Shown here piece after piece: positions 36,185-44,720 of a stretch of 64,000 nucleotides of DNA. Numbering within the stretch: position 1 is the first letter of the stretch; the number at the start of each line of letters is the position of its first letter. This stretch comes from Stenotrophomonas maltophilia (GTDB lineage Bacteria; Pseudomonadota; Gammaproteobacteria; Xanthomonadales; Xanthomonadaceae). The DNA is taken from the NCBI RefSeq assembly GCF_003205835.1, contig NZ_CP029773.1, forward strand, positions 2,760,501 through 2,824,500, in the 5' to 3' direction. Made by a program: the position numbers and the translations under genes. The notes under the pieces were generated by a model that saw only the letters and a program-made list of their open reading frames with translations, was not told the origin of the DNA and did no database searches.

Positions 36185-39100
36185 TCACCACTGGATGCCG
36201 GCACCGACGGCCACACCGGCCTCGCCACGGCTGTTGGTCGACCCGCTGAACTTGTAGATCCAGCGGCCTCCCTCGGAGACGCCGGAGATGCCCACCGCCA
36301 CGCCCGACTCGCCGTTGTAGCTGCCGGCCGCGATCGAGGCCATGCTGCGGCCGGCCTCGCTGGGCTGCGGCAGCGCCGCGGTAGCCATCGCCGAAGCGAT
36401 ACCGGCCGAAGCACGGTTGTCGGTCTTGCGCAGGTCGCGCTCGAAGCCGCCCATGCGCTCGTCGGTGTAGGCCTTCGACCAGTCCAGGGTCTGCGCCATG
36501 CCCGACTTCAGCTGGTCGACGTTGACTGCATCGGTACCGGCGGTGCCGGCGGCGACGTTGCGCACCGTGGTCGGGCCACTGCTGGTGCTGCCCAGGGTGA
36601 CGCTGTTGTAGTTGGTCGCGCCGTTCACCGTGGTGTCGTAGCGGATCGTGCCCTGCTGCGAAGCCTGCAGCTGGCGCACGTTGACCGCATCGGTGGCCTG
36701 CGAACCGTCGGCCACGTTGACCACCTGGCGTTCGGCACCGGCGGCACCGACCGAGACCGTGTTGGCCCGGTTCGCCACCGAACCCGCACCCAGCGCCACC
36801 GAGTTGTCGGCCTGCGCCTGCGAACCATTGCCCAGCGCGGTCGAGTTGGCACCGGCGGCGGTAGAGCCTGCGCCACCGGCGGCCGAGTTGGCGCCGCTGG
36901 CGGACGGATCGGCCAGGTTGTTGGTGTTGTTGGCACGGAAGCTGCCGGCCACGTTGGTGATGTTCTGGATCTTCTGGTCGGTGTACTTCTTCGACTCGTC
37001 GATGGCGTAGTTCACGCCGTTCTTCAGCTGGCCGACGTTGGTCGCGTCGTACGTATCAGAGCCATCGGCAACATGGGTGATCTTGCGCTCGCCGCCGGTG
37101 CTGCCGACCGAAACTTCACCGGCCGAGTTGCTGGCGCCGGTCTGGCCGTACGCGCCGGTGTAGCCACTCTGTGCACCGACGCTGGCGACAGAACCGGCAC
37201 CCAGGGCGACGCTGTTGCCGGCACTGGCGCTGGCACCGTTGCCGACCGCCACGCTGTTGGCACCGGCCGCACTGGCCTGCGGGCCGACCGCTACCGCTTC
37301 CGCACCCGCCGCCGTAGCGGCCGCTGCCGTCGAGTTCACCGCCAGGTAGGCACTGCCACCGCCGCCGTTGGTGATGCGCTGGTTGAGGACCTTCAGCGAG
37401 CCGTCCACCGCAGTGAAGGCGGCGGTGACATTGTTGTAGTCGCCGCTGGTGAAGGTGCCATCGGTGGCGATGCTGGAGATGCTGAACTTCGGCGCGGTCC
37501 ACACGTTGGTGGTGCCGTTGTACGCGGTGGTGCCACCGAAGTAGTTGGCAATGGTGCTGTTCGTGCTGAACAGCTGGTCGCCGGTGATGGCATCGCTGCT
37601 GCCAGCCAGGATGCTGCCGGCGGCGACGTTGGTGATCTTCACCGCACCAGTGCCGGTGCCCTTGAGCGTCACGCTGTTGAGTACGTTGCCAGCGCCATCG
37701 ACGTCGTACTTCACCGCAAGCTTGTCGACCTCGCCGGTCTGGTCGGCAACGTTGGCCAGCGAATTGCTGACCGCATCGAAGGCGGTACCGACGTCGTTGT
37801 AGCTGCCCTTGGTCACGGTGCCGTTGGCGGCGACGTTGTTGATCGAGTAGGTCGGTGCGGTCAGCACGCCGCTGGCGTTGACCGCCGCGCCACCACCGAG
37901 GTGGGTGGCCACGGCCTGGTTGGCCGCAAACAGCTGGGCACCGTTGATGGCCTCGCTGCTGGTGGCACTGACCTGGCCCGGGCCGAGGTTGCGCAGCGTG
38001 GTGGCGGTGCCGCTCTGGCCCAGCGTGGCACTGGCGTAGTTGACGCTGCCGTCGCCGTTGAGGTCATAGCGCAGGGCACCCTGCTCCGACGCCTGCAGCT
38101 GGCCGACGTTGACCGCATCGGTGGCGGCGGTACCCGCGGCCATGTTGGTGACCTGGCGTTCGGCACCGGCCGCACCGATGGACACGCTGTTGGCACGGTC
38201 GGCCAGGCTGCCGGCACCCACCGCGATGCTGTTCGCGGCGGTGGCGCGGGCATTGGTGCCGACCGCGATCGAATCGGTGCCACTGGCCAGGGCTTCGGTG
38301 CCGGTCGAGTTCACCCGCAGGTACTTGGTGCCACCGTTGCGGATATCGGTGATCTGCGTATTGAGGTTGACCAGCGAGCCGTCGACCGCCGCGAACGCAT
38401 CGGTGGCGTTGGTATACAAGCCCTTGGCAATGGCGCCACCGGTGGAGATGGTGCTGATCTCGAACAGCGGCGCGGTGAAGGCGCCACTGGCCGGATCAAA
38501 CGCTGCACGGCCGCCAAAGAAGCTGGCGATGGCGGCGTTGGTCGCGGCCAGCTGGCCGCCGTTGACCGCCTCCAGGCTGCCGGCGGTGACCGCGCCGCCG
38601 GCCAGGTTGCCGATGGTGGTGGTGCCGGTGCCCGCGCCAAGCGTGACACGACGGTAGTTCGGGTTGCCGCCAGCATCCAGGTCGTAGGTCACGGCGGCAT
38701 CGGCCACGCCGTTGATCAGGCTGATCGCGCCCTTCAACTGCGCCACGTTGACTGCATCCGTGTTGACACTGCCGGCCGCGACGTTGGTGATCTGGCGCTC
38801 GCCGCCACCGGCGGTGCCCACCGACACTTCACCGGCCGAGACCTGCGGTGCGGTCAGCCCATAGGCGGTGTAGCTGGCCTGGGCCCCGCGCAGCGCAGCG
38901 GAGCGATAGCCCAGCGCGACCGAGTTGGCCTGGTTCGAGGTGGCCTCGGCACCGAGCAGGGTCTGCCCGTTGGCCGTACCCACCGCGCTGTCGCCGACGA
39001 TCACCGAATGGCCCATGCGTGCGGCGTAGTCCGCGGTCGGCACGCCGGTCGGGTTGCTCGGGTCATTGGTGCCTGCTCCCGGGAAGGCCACGTTGGCATC

Positions 39101-41515
39101 GACCTTCGGCAGTTCGTGCCGTGCATTGGCACCGATCACCACTTCCTTCGAACCGTTGGCGAAAGCACCGTCGCCCATCAGCACCTGGTAGTCCTGCGCT
39201 GCGTTGACGGCCCAGCAGGAAATGTCGGCCAGGGCGATGTCCAGGCACTTGGCCGCCCACGCCGGCGAGTCCTTCGGCAGCAGCAGGCCGAGCAGTCCAC
39301 CCGGGTTGCCGTTGTTGATGTTGTAGATGTAGCTGTCGGAGGTGACACCACCGATCAGGGTCAGGTGCGAGCTGCCGCCAGTGACGGCACCGCCCAGGCC
39401 ATTGAGCGTGCTGCCGACCGGCGACAGGTTCACCACCGGCAGGCCCAGCACGTTGACCGTCGAATAGGTCTGCATCACGTTGGCGTTGCTGAGCTTGAGA
39501 TTGCCGTTGCTCAGGTAGCCGTTGCCGCCGAACAGGCTGGTGGTGGTCGGCCCGATCAGCTGGCCGACGTTGCCGACCAGCCCGCCGGTGCCGATGATCA
39601 GGCCCGCATTCGGATCAGCCGGAGCCGGCGCCTTCGGGCTGGTCGGTGGAATCGCCGAGGGCTTGGTCAGGCCGAGGCCGCTCAGCGTACCTCCGACCAG
39701 GCCGCCTACGGCACTGCCGAGATTGCCGATGGTGCCGTTGAGATTGCCGTTGAGCAGGTTGCCCACGGCGCTGCCCACGCTGCCAAGCGTGTTGCCCAGC
39801 AGGCCACCCAGGCCCCCGCTGCTGCCGCCGGTAGCGCCATTGAGCACCCCGCCAACGGTGCTGCCCACCGCGCCCACCGTGTTGTTGAGCGTGCCGCCAA
39901 CCGCGCTGCCGACGTTGCCGACCGTGCCGTTCAGTGCACCACCGACCGCACCGCCAACGGCACCGACAGTGCCAACTGCGCCGTTGAGCGTGCCGCCCAC
40001 TGCGCCACCGACTGCACCAACGGTTCCGTTCAGCGCGCCGCCCACCGTACCGCCGACGTTGCCGACCGTGCCGTTCAGTGCACCACCCACCGCACTGCCA
40101 ACGGCACCGACAGTGCCAACCGCACCGTTGAGCGTGCCACCTACCGCGCTGCCCACCGTGCCAACGGTGCCGTTGAGTGCACCGCCCACTGCGCCTCCGA
40201 CGTTGCCGACGGTTCCATTCAGTGCGCCACCCACGGCGCCGCCGACGGCACCGACAGTACCAACCGCGCCGTTGAGCGTACCGCCCACTGCGCTGCCGAC
40301 TGCACCAACGGTTCCGTTCAGCGCACCGCCCACCGTACCGCCGACGTTGCCGACCGTACCGTTCAGTGCGCCACCTACCGCGCCGCCCACCGTGCCAACC
40401 GTGCCGTTGAGTGCACCGCCCACTGCGCTGCCAACCGTGCCGACGGTGCCATTCAAAGCACCGCCGACTGCACTTCCGACAGTACCCACCGTGCCGTTCA
40501 GCGCGCCGCCGACTGCACTGCCAGCGGCGCCAACGACGCCGCCCACCAGGCCACCGACACCCAGCGCACTGTTCTGTGCCGCCACGGTAGCCTGGCCCGC
40601 AAGCTTGAGGTTGCGGTCGGCCACCACCTCCTGGCCGTCCGGTGCCTGTACGCGTACCTTGCCGGCCACGCCGGCATCGAAGGCGGCGGTGATCGCACGA
40701 TCGTGGGTCTCACCCGGCAGTTCTTCCTTGGCCGGCAACGTGACCGCCGCCGTTGCCCTGGCCTGGCCCTGGCCATCGATCTGGTGGCCCGCCACCTTCA
40801 ACTGCGAATCAAGCGTGCCGTCAACCGAGGCCTTCAGGCCAGACACGGAGCCGGCGGATGCGCCGCTGATGGCGGCCGCCGCCTTGGCCCCGGCATCGAT
40901 CGAAGCCACCTGGCTGCCGGCGACACCGACATGGGCTTTCGCCCTCGCATCCGCAGCGACAGCGAGCGGCGCATGCGCGGACGGCGCAACCTGTGCCGCC
41001 AGCGATGCATCAACCTTCGCGCCATTGGCAGCCGCGCGACCCAACCCCACATTGGCACGGACATCGGCCCCCAGCGCCGGAACGGCGACCTGCTTCGGCG
41101 CGGCGTTCGCACCCAGCTTCACCTGCACCGTGGCCGGCAGCACGTCGCGCACCACGGGCAACGCGTTCGTGCTCAGCTGCAGGCCGACACGCGCATCAGC
41201 GCTGATTGCCGGGGTGCTCTGCGCCTGGCGCGAGGCGGCGGCCAACGCCACTTCGGCATCGACCTTGACCGGCATCGGCTGCGCGTACTTGGCTGCGAGC
41301 GCCTGCAGGTCACGCAGCGATTGATTGGATTCGGATGCTCCCGCATGCCCGCTGGCCAGCACGCACAACAGGGCCAGGGCCAGAGCGGTGGGCATCAGCA
41401 GGGCACTGCGCGGATCGCGGGCAGCGCTGCCGCCGCTATCGCCGGTAGCCAGTTCCGAGGCCACAACCAGAGCATTGAGCTGGCGGTTCCATACACGCCG
41501 GTAGATGCGGTTCAT
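36185..41515 (-). CDS. Giant YadA-like trimeric autotransporter adhesin
   Basis: About 1776 residues from MNRIYRRVWNRQLNALVV, an extended signal peptide (ESPR); the GGGGGA 7 nt upstream fits this ATG. A ~250-residue N-terminal region with many Ala/Gly and heptad-like stretches is followed by a glycine-rich repeat array (39690-40560), then several YadA-head/stalk modules (NSIAVGAGSLADRANSVSIG, NSVALGAGSVA, VNVGQLQASEQGA) and a C-terminal YadA anchor (about the last 90 residues, ASIAAGSYNGESGVAVGIS). It is a type Vc surface adhesin: three chains build one barrel and a fibre. Probable role in attachment and biofilm. Upstream is an AraC regulator and a set of 21-bp phased motifs; downstream is an OmpA-like lipoprotein. 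Confidence 0.92.
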   Translation of the reverse strand: MNRIYRRVWNRQLNALVVASELATGDSGGSAARDPRSALLMPTALALALLCVLASGHAGASESNQSLRDLQALAAKYAQPMPVKVDAEVALAAASRQAQSTPAISADARVGLQLSTNALPVVRDVLPATVQVKLGANAAPKQVAVPALGADVRANVGLGRAAANGAKVDASLAAQVAPSAHAPLAVAADARAKAHVGVAGSQVASIDAGAKAAAAISGASAGSVSGLKASVDGTLDSQLKVAGHQIDGQGQARATAAVTLPAKEELPGETHDRAITAAFDAGVAGKVRVQAPDGQEVVADRNLKLAGQATVAAQNSALGVGGLVGGVVGAAGSAVGGALNGTVGTVGSAVGGALNGTVGTVGSAVGGALNGTVGTVGGAVGGALNGTVGNVGGTVGGALNGTVGAVGSAVGGTLNGAVGTVGAVGGAVGGALNGTVGNVGGAVGGALNGTVGTVGSAVGGTLNGAVGTVGAVGSAVGGALNGTVGNVGGTVGGALNGTVGAVGGAVGGTLNGAVGTVGAVGGAVGGALNGTVGNVGSAVGGTLNNTVGAVGSTVGGVLNGATGGSSGGLGGLLGNTLGSVGSAVGNLLNGNLNGTIGNLGSAVGGLVGGTLSGLGLTKPSAIPPTSPKAPAPADPNAGLIIGTGGLVGNVGQLIGPTTTSLFGGNGYLSNGNLKLSNANVMQTYSTVNVLGLPVVNLSPVGSTLNGLGGAVTGGSSHLTLIGGVTSDSYIYNINNGNPGGLLGLLLPKDSPAWAAKCLDIALADISCWAVNAAQDYQVLMGDGAFANGSKEVVIGANARHELPKVDANVAFPGAGTNDPSNPTGVPTADYAARMGHSVIVGDSAVGTANGQTLLGAEATSNQANSVALGYRSAALRGAQASYTAYGLTAPQVSAGEVSVGTAGGGERQITNVAAGSVNTDAVNVAQLKGAISLINGVADAAVTYDLDAGGNPNYRRVTLGAGTGTTTIGNLAGGAVTAGSLEAVNGGQLAATNAAIASFFGGRAAFDPASGAFTAPLFEISTISTGGAIAKGLYTNATDAFAAVDGSLVNLNTQITDIRNGGTKYLRVNSTGTEALASGTDSIAVGTNARATAANSIAVGAGSLADRANSVSIGAAGAERQVTNMAAGTAATDAVNVGQLQASEQGALRYDLNGDGSVNYASATLGQSGTATTLRNLGPGQVSATSSEAINGAQLFAANQAVATHLGGGAAVNASGVLTAPTYSINNVAANGTVTKGSYNDVGTAFDAVSNSLANVADQTGEVDKLAVKYDVDGAGNVLNSVTLKGTGTGAVKITNVAAGSILAGSSDAITGDQLFSTNSTIANYFGGTTAYNGTTNVWTAPKFSISSIATDGTFTSGDYNNVTAAFTAVDGSLKVLNQRITNGGGGSAYLAVNSTAAAATAAGAEAVAVGPQASAAGANSVAVGNGASASAGNSVALGAGSVASVGAQSGYTGAYGQTGASNSAGEVSVGSTGGERKITHVADGSDTYDATNVGQLKNGVNYAIDESKKYTDQKIQNITNVAGSFRANNTNNLADPSASGANSAAGGAGSTAAGANSTALGNGSQAQADNSVALGAGSVANRANTVSVGAAGAERQVVNVADGSQATDAVNVRQLQASQQGTIRYDTTVNGATNYNSVTLGSTSSGPTTVRNVAAGTAGTDAVNVDQLKSGMAQTLDWSKAYTDERMGGFERDLRKTDNRASAGIASAMATAALPQPSEAGRSMASIAAGSYNGESGVAVGISGVSEGGRWIYKFSGSTNSRGEAGVAVGAGIQW
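39690..40560 (-). repeat. Glycine-rich coding repeat array within the adhesin
   Basis: Some 15 units of 15 residues of the form GGALNGTVG(T/N/A)VG(S/G)(A/T)V, 45 bp each. Within it a 48-residue higher-order block (15+15+18: ...NVGGAV, ...TVGSAV, GGTLNGAVGTVGAVGGAV) recurs about three times. The array would vary in copy number by slippage or recombination and so tune fibre length. Confidence 0.85.
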
Positions 41516-41613
41516 GAGCATTTCCCCCGTAGGCGAACAACTGGAATGTCAGTGGACTTGCCGTTAGGCAGGTGACTGACATTTCAGCGTTTGCAACGGC
41601 GGCTGCGCACTTC

Positions 41614-41719
41614 ATTCCGGCAAGGCAATCGCGCATTCCGGCAAATCCACGGTCGGAATCGGCAGCCGGTTATGCAGAAGCGGCAACCATATCGGCAAGC
41701 GGATATGCAATTCCGGCAG
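41614..41719. promoter_or_regulatory. Phased CGGCA motifs upstream of the adhesin gene
   Basis: CGGCA begins at 41618, 41639, 41660 and 41681 (exact 21-bp steps, two helical turns), then at 41693 and 41714 (again 21 bp apart). Three of these copies lie within ATTCCGGCA(A/G). The array is 99-204 bp upstream of the adhesin start and 32 bp beyond the AraC-gene stop. The last copy is also the left arm of CCGGCAG-GAA-CTGCCGG (41713-41729). Likely multi-site binding by one regulator; binding protein unknown. Confidence 0.6.
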
Positions 41720-41750
41720 GAACTGCCGGGAAACCCTTGCGGGGCCTGGA

Positions 41751-42731
41751 TCAGGCGGGCTGGCCGATCTGCGCGGGCGCGCGCATCAGCGTGTCACGCG
41801 GCAGTTCACCGAACACCTTGCGGTAGTTGTCGGCGAAACGCGACAGGTCCCACAGGCCACAACTGAGGGCGATGGCCTTGACCGAACGGCGGCTGGAATC
41901 GGCCATCGACAGGCTGCGGCAGGCGGCGCACAGGCGCAGCATCGACAGGTAGCGATTGGGCGAGGTGCCGAACAGGTCCTCGAAGGCGTAGCGCAGCCCA
42001 CGCTCACTGACACCGGCAGCGTCGCAGATCTCGTTCATGTAGATATTGCGGCGCAGGTTGAGCCGCATGAAATTCTCCGCCCGCTGCGCGATCAGATAAT
42101 GGGTGCGCCGTGCACGGCTGCATCCAGGCCGGTCTGCAGCACCGGCGCCGAGCAAAGCCTGCACGTGTTCGTGCAGCAGTTTCTCGGTTTCTTCCGGCTG
42201 CAGGTTCGCCCCCTGCCCCAATTGCAGGTGGAGCTGCTGGTAATGCTGTGCAAGAGGCGTGCTTTCGCTGGCGAGATTGAACAACGACAACGCCTGGCCT
42301 GCCGGTGGCGTACTGCGAAGGCTCAGTTCGGTCAGTTTACGTTGCACCCGCGCAACCGGCACCAGCATCAGGGTCATGTGCGTGCCCGGGCTCAGCGTGA
42401 ACTCGCTGATGCCTTCCGGCATCACTGTCAGCGCCATGCCAGGGGTAAGCGGTACGCCGTGGCACCAGCTCAACGTTTCATCCGTTGCGTGCAGATACCC
42501 CAGCATCGCCCAGTCCGGTGGCAGCATGAAACGACCACGGCAATGGAACCCGCAGCTGATGCTGCAGAACAAGGCCTCTTCATGTACGCGCGACGCGAAG
42601 GCTGCCCGAGGGCCGTTGCCATCGAGCAGAAGCAGTTCGACATCACATACACGAAGCACGCCGCTCAGCGTCGCCAGGTCGATCGACCGCAGGCCGCTGT
42701 CGTCGCTGTCTCCTACCCCACCATCGACCAT
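41751..42731 (-). CDS. AraC-family transcriptional regulator upstream of the adhesin
   Basis: 326 residues from MVDGGVGDSDDSG; ORF is open further to 42980 without family similarity. N-terminal cupin-like sensory part (LHATDETLSWCHGVPLTP), then the two HTH repeats of an AraC DNA-binding domain (NEICDAAGVSERGLRYAFED, LSMADSSRRSVKAIALSCG). Same strand as the adhesin (235 bp downstream), with the phased motifs between. Control of the adhesin operon is the obvious inference; the inducer is unknown. Confidence 0.83.
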   Translation of the reverse strand: MVDGGVGDSDDSGLRSIDLATLSGVLRVCDVELLLLDGNGPRAAFASRVHEEALFCSISCGFHCRGRFMLPPDWAMLGYLHATDETLSWCHGVPLTPGMALTVMPEGISEFTLSPGTHMTLMLVPVARVQRKLTELSLRSTPPAGQALSLFNLASESTPLAQHYQQLHLQLGQGANLQPEETEKLLHEHVQALLGAGAADRPGCSRARRTHYLIAQRAENFMRLNLRRNIYMNEICDAAGVSERGLRYAFEDLFGTSPNRYLSMLRLCAACRSLSMADSSRRSVKAIALSCGLWDLSRFADNYRKVFGELPRDTLMRAPAQIGQPA

Positions 42732-43419
42732 GACAGTGTCGTCCCCCCGTTGATCCGCCACACGGCGCGACCCCCACTGCCTGACAGGGCCACGCCATTC
42801 CAGGAACCGCCGCTGCTGCCGGGGCGGACGCGGCCAATGCCACGCAACCGCCCATGAAAATACGAGAGCTTGAATACGAGTATGCCCGATAATCCATCCC
42901 GGTAAACCCGCAAGCCCCCGCTGAAGAAAACAGATACACAGGTGAAGAAAATGTCCCTGCCACTGGCACGGTTTTCGCATGCGCCGGCAAGCGGAATCAC
43001 ATTATCTGCACGTCGATGAATCGTTTTGCTCGGGAACGGATTTTCGTCACAGAAACCGACTGAAGTTTTAAGGTCCGACGATTTCCTGCCGAATTTGCAT
43101 ATAGGTTCCGGTTGCAGCCGGCCGCCATTCAGGCAAAGTCGATAACACGGTGATCCGGTCTTTGATAATGACCGCACCCAGGGGGACAGCATGACCATGC
43201 ACGCATCGCTCGACACGTTGACCACCGGCCCCGCGCCGCGCGGTCGCGGTTGCGCGAACGGCGTCCCGCCTGGAGACGATCACCCTGCTTGAGCACAGCG
43301 GGTCCATCCCGCCGTGCCTCCTCCGCCAGGATGCGCGGAGGCCCACGGACGATCCCGGCGGAGCCGGGCCACCGCCCAACAGGTGTCCTGTAGCAGACAG
43401 GTAGAGGGAGACAAACGTC
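42732..43419. other. Long intergenic region between the AraC gene and the Tad locus
   Basis: This 688-bp region holds no convincing protein gene. It is partly AT-rich (42870-43110). A sigma54-like site TGGCACG-N4-TCGCA is at 42964-42979, one base off TGGCACG-N4-TTGCA, with GG and GC correctly spaced. A small ORF of 33 codons (43191-43292) with an SD-like GGGGGA is the best peptide candidate but weak. Small inverted repeats lie at 43354-43368 (CCCGGC-GGA-GCCGGG) and 43387-43401. The flp RBS is GGGAG at 43406-43410. Confidence 0.45.
42964..42979 (+). promoter_or_regulatory. Candidate sigma54 promoter upstream of the Tad locus
   Basis: TGGCACGGTTTTCGCA: -24 element TGGCACG perfect, -12 element TCGCA instead of TTGCA, GG-to-GC spacing 12. 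It reads toward flp, about 440 bp downstream, which leaves space for a long leader. No enhancer-binding-protein gene is in the window. Confidence 0.4.
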
Positions 43420-43611
43420 ATGAACGCATCGATCCGCAAGTTCCTGAAGGAAGAAGATGGCGTCACTGCACTCGAGTACGGGCTGCTGGCCGCTGTGATT
43501 GCAGGTGTGCTGATCGCATTGGGCAGCACGCAGATCCAGACGTTCTTCAGCACGCTCTTTGAGAATCTCACCAAGCTTGCCAACAAGGCATCAGGCACCA
43601 CACCCGCCTGA
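43420..43611 (+). CDS. flp: Flp-type pilin (major Tad pilin subunit)
   Basis: 63 residues. The prepilin reads EEDGVTALEYGLLAAVIAG: a short basic leader, cleavage at Gly with Glu at +5, and a single hydrophobic helix, as in Flp/Fap pilins. It builds the Tad pilus after processing by the adjacent prepilin peptidase. First gene of the locus; high expression is expected from its own RBS. Confidence 0.95.
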   Translation: MNASIRKFLKEEDGVTALEYGLLAAVIAGVLIALGSTQIQTFFSTLFENLTKLANKASGTTPA

Positions 43612-43678
43612 GCCGCGTCCCAGGCTGGATCAGGGACAACAGCTGCTGACCGTCCACTGACGGACGATGGAGTGTGCG

Positions 43679-44224
43679 ATGACACTGCTGGGATTGCTGG
43701 CCATCGGTGTATGCCTGCGGATCGCGATCAGCGATCTGTACGCCCGCCGGGTGCCCAACGCCTGGCTGCTGTCCGCATCCGTCATCGCCATCGTACTGAT
43801 CATCGCCGGCCAGTTCAGCGCGCCGCGCCTGCCGTGGGCTTCCCACGTTGCCGGCGCGGCGCTCGGCCTGGTCGCGCTGCTCCCGTTCTACGCGTTTCGC
43901 TGGATGGGCGCTGGCGACGTCAAATTCTTCTCGGTGCTGGGCCTGATGCTTGGCTGGAAAGCGCTGCTGCCGATCTGGATCGTCGCCAGCCTGGCTGCGG
44001 GCGCACATGCCGCACTGGTGCTGGTGTCGCGCCGGCTGGGTCCGGTACTGCCCATCGGCCTGCAGGCCCAGATGCACCGGGCGAGTTCGCAATGGCATTC
44101 GCACCCGGCGCTGCGCGGGATGCAGAGCGCCCGCCAGGGACGCCAGGGCATTCCGTACGCCGCCTACCTGGCAGTGTCCGCCATCGCTTGGGTCCTCATC
44201 AGCACGTACGGAGCTGTGGCATGA
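43679..44224 (+). CDS. cpaA: Prepilin peptidase of the Tad locus (A24 family)
   Basis: 181 residues from MTLLGLLAIGVCL; an earlier in-frame ATG is at 43667 but the GGAG at 43669-43672 favours 43679. Six hydrophobic segments. Catalytic aspartates: one in RIAISDLYARRVPN and one in MGAGDVKFF (GxGD). It cleaves the Flp leader. No N-terminal methylase domain, as expected for TadV/CpaA. ATGA overlap with tadE. Confidence 0.92.
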   Translation: MTLLGLLAIGVCLRIAISDLYARRVPNAWLLSASVIAIVLIIAGQFSAPRLPWASHVAGAALGLVALLPFYAFRWMGAGDVKFFSVLGLMLGWKALLPIWIVASLAAGAHAALVLVSRRLGPVLPIGLQAQMHRASSQWHSHPALRGMQSARQGRQGIPYAAYLAVSAIAWVLISTYGAVA

Positions 44225-44697
44225 ACATCCACAGTCCACGGCAGCAACGCGGCGTGGCCAGCATCGAGTTCGCATTGATGCTGATGCTGGGCCTGCTGCC
44301 GCTGCTGCTGTTCACCTTTTCCGGGGTCATGATCATGGCCGCGCAGCAGACCCTGGCGACGGCCTCGGCCGAGGGCGCGCGCGCCTCCCTGCGCTACGGC
44401 ACCGCCAATGAGCGCCGTACTGCAGCCTGCGTCGCGGCCCGCAGCTCGATGCAGTGGCTGCTGAACTTCTCGGGACAGAGCGTCGACTGCAGCAACGGGG
44501 GCAGCAACGCCATCACTGTATCCGCTCAGGCCCCCTGCGCCGGCCTGGCCACGGCCCAATGCATGACCGTAACGGTCAGCTACGACTACGCCAGCCATCC
44601 CTTCCTGCCCGGCACCGCCACGCTCTACAAGTGGGTGATGACGGCTCCCATCCGCAGCATCGCGGTCGCGCAGCTCGACCTCGGCAGCGGCAACTGA
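44221..44697 (+). CDS. tadE: TadE-like pseudopilin
   Basis: 158 residues. N-terminal TadE motif QQRGVASIEFALMLMLGLLP, with the Glu that acts as +5 in prepilin processing. Cysteines in the C-terminal half could form disulfides. It starts inside the stop of cpaA. Confidence 0.88.
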   Translation: MNIHSPRQQRGVASIEFALMLMLGLLPLLLFTFSGVMIMAAQQTLATASAEGARASLRYGTANERRTAACVAARSSMQWLLNFSGQSVDCSNGGSNAITVSAQAPCAGLATAQCMTVTVSYDYASHPFLPGTATLYKWVMTAPIRSIAVAQLDLGSGN

Positions 44698-44720
44698 CGA
44701 TCGCTGAAGGAGACGGTTCC

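Noticed and set aside
39690..40560. Repeat array considered as CRISPR or satellite DNA
   Set aside because: Units are 45 or 54 bp with no unique spacers, and are in frame within the adhesin coding sequence.
35951..41575. An 1874-residue open frame antisense to the trimeric adhesin
   Set aside because: It mirrors the long repetitive GC-rich gene. It has no domain similarity and low-complexity Ala/Gly/Thr/Arg composition; the minus frame has ESPR, YadA head and anchor.
41572..41826. 84-residue ORF across the phased motifs
   Set aside because: Heptad-like repetition follows from the 21-bp DNA repeat; no RBS and it runs into the AraC gene on the other strand. DNA-level function is more likely.
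43191..43292. 33-codon ORF with GGGGGA upstream before flp
   Set aside because: Too short and without similarity; composition is unremarkable. Kept only as a weak leader-peptide possibility.
43068..43685. Minus-strand ORF across the flp gene
   Set aside because: Overlaps the well-supported pilin and has no recognisable domain.
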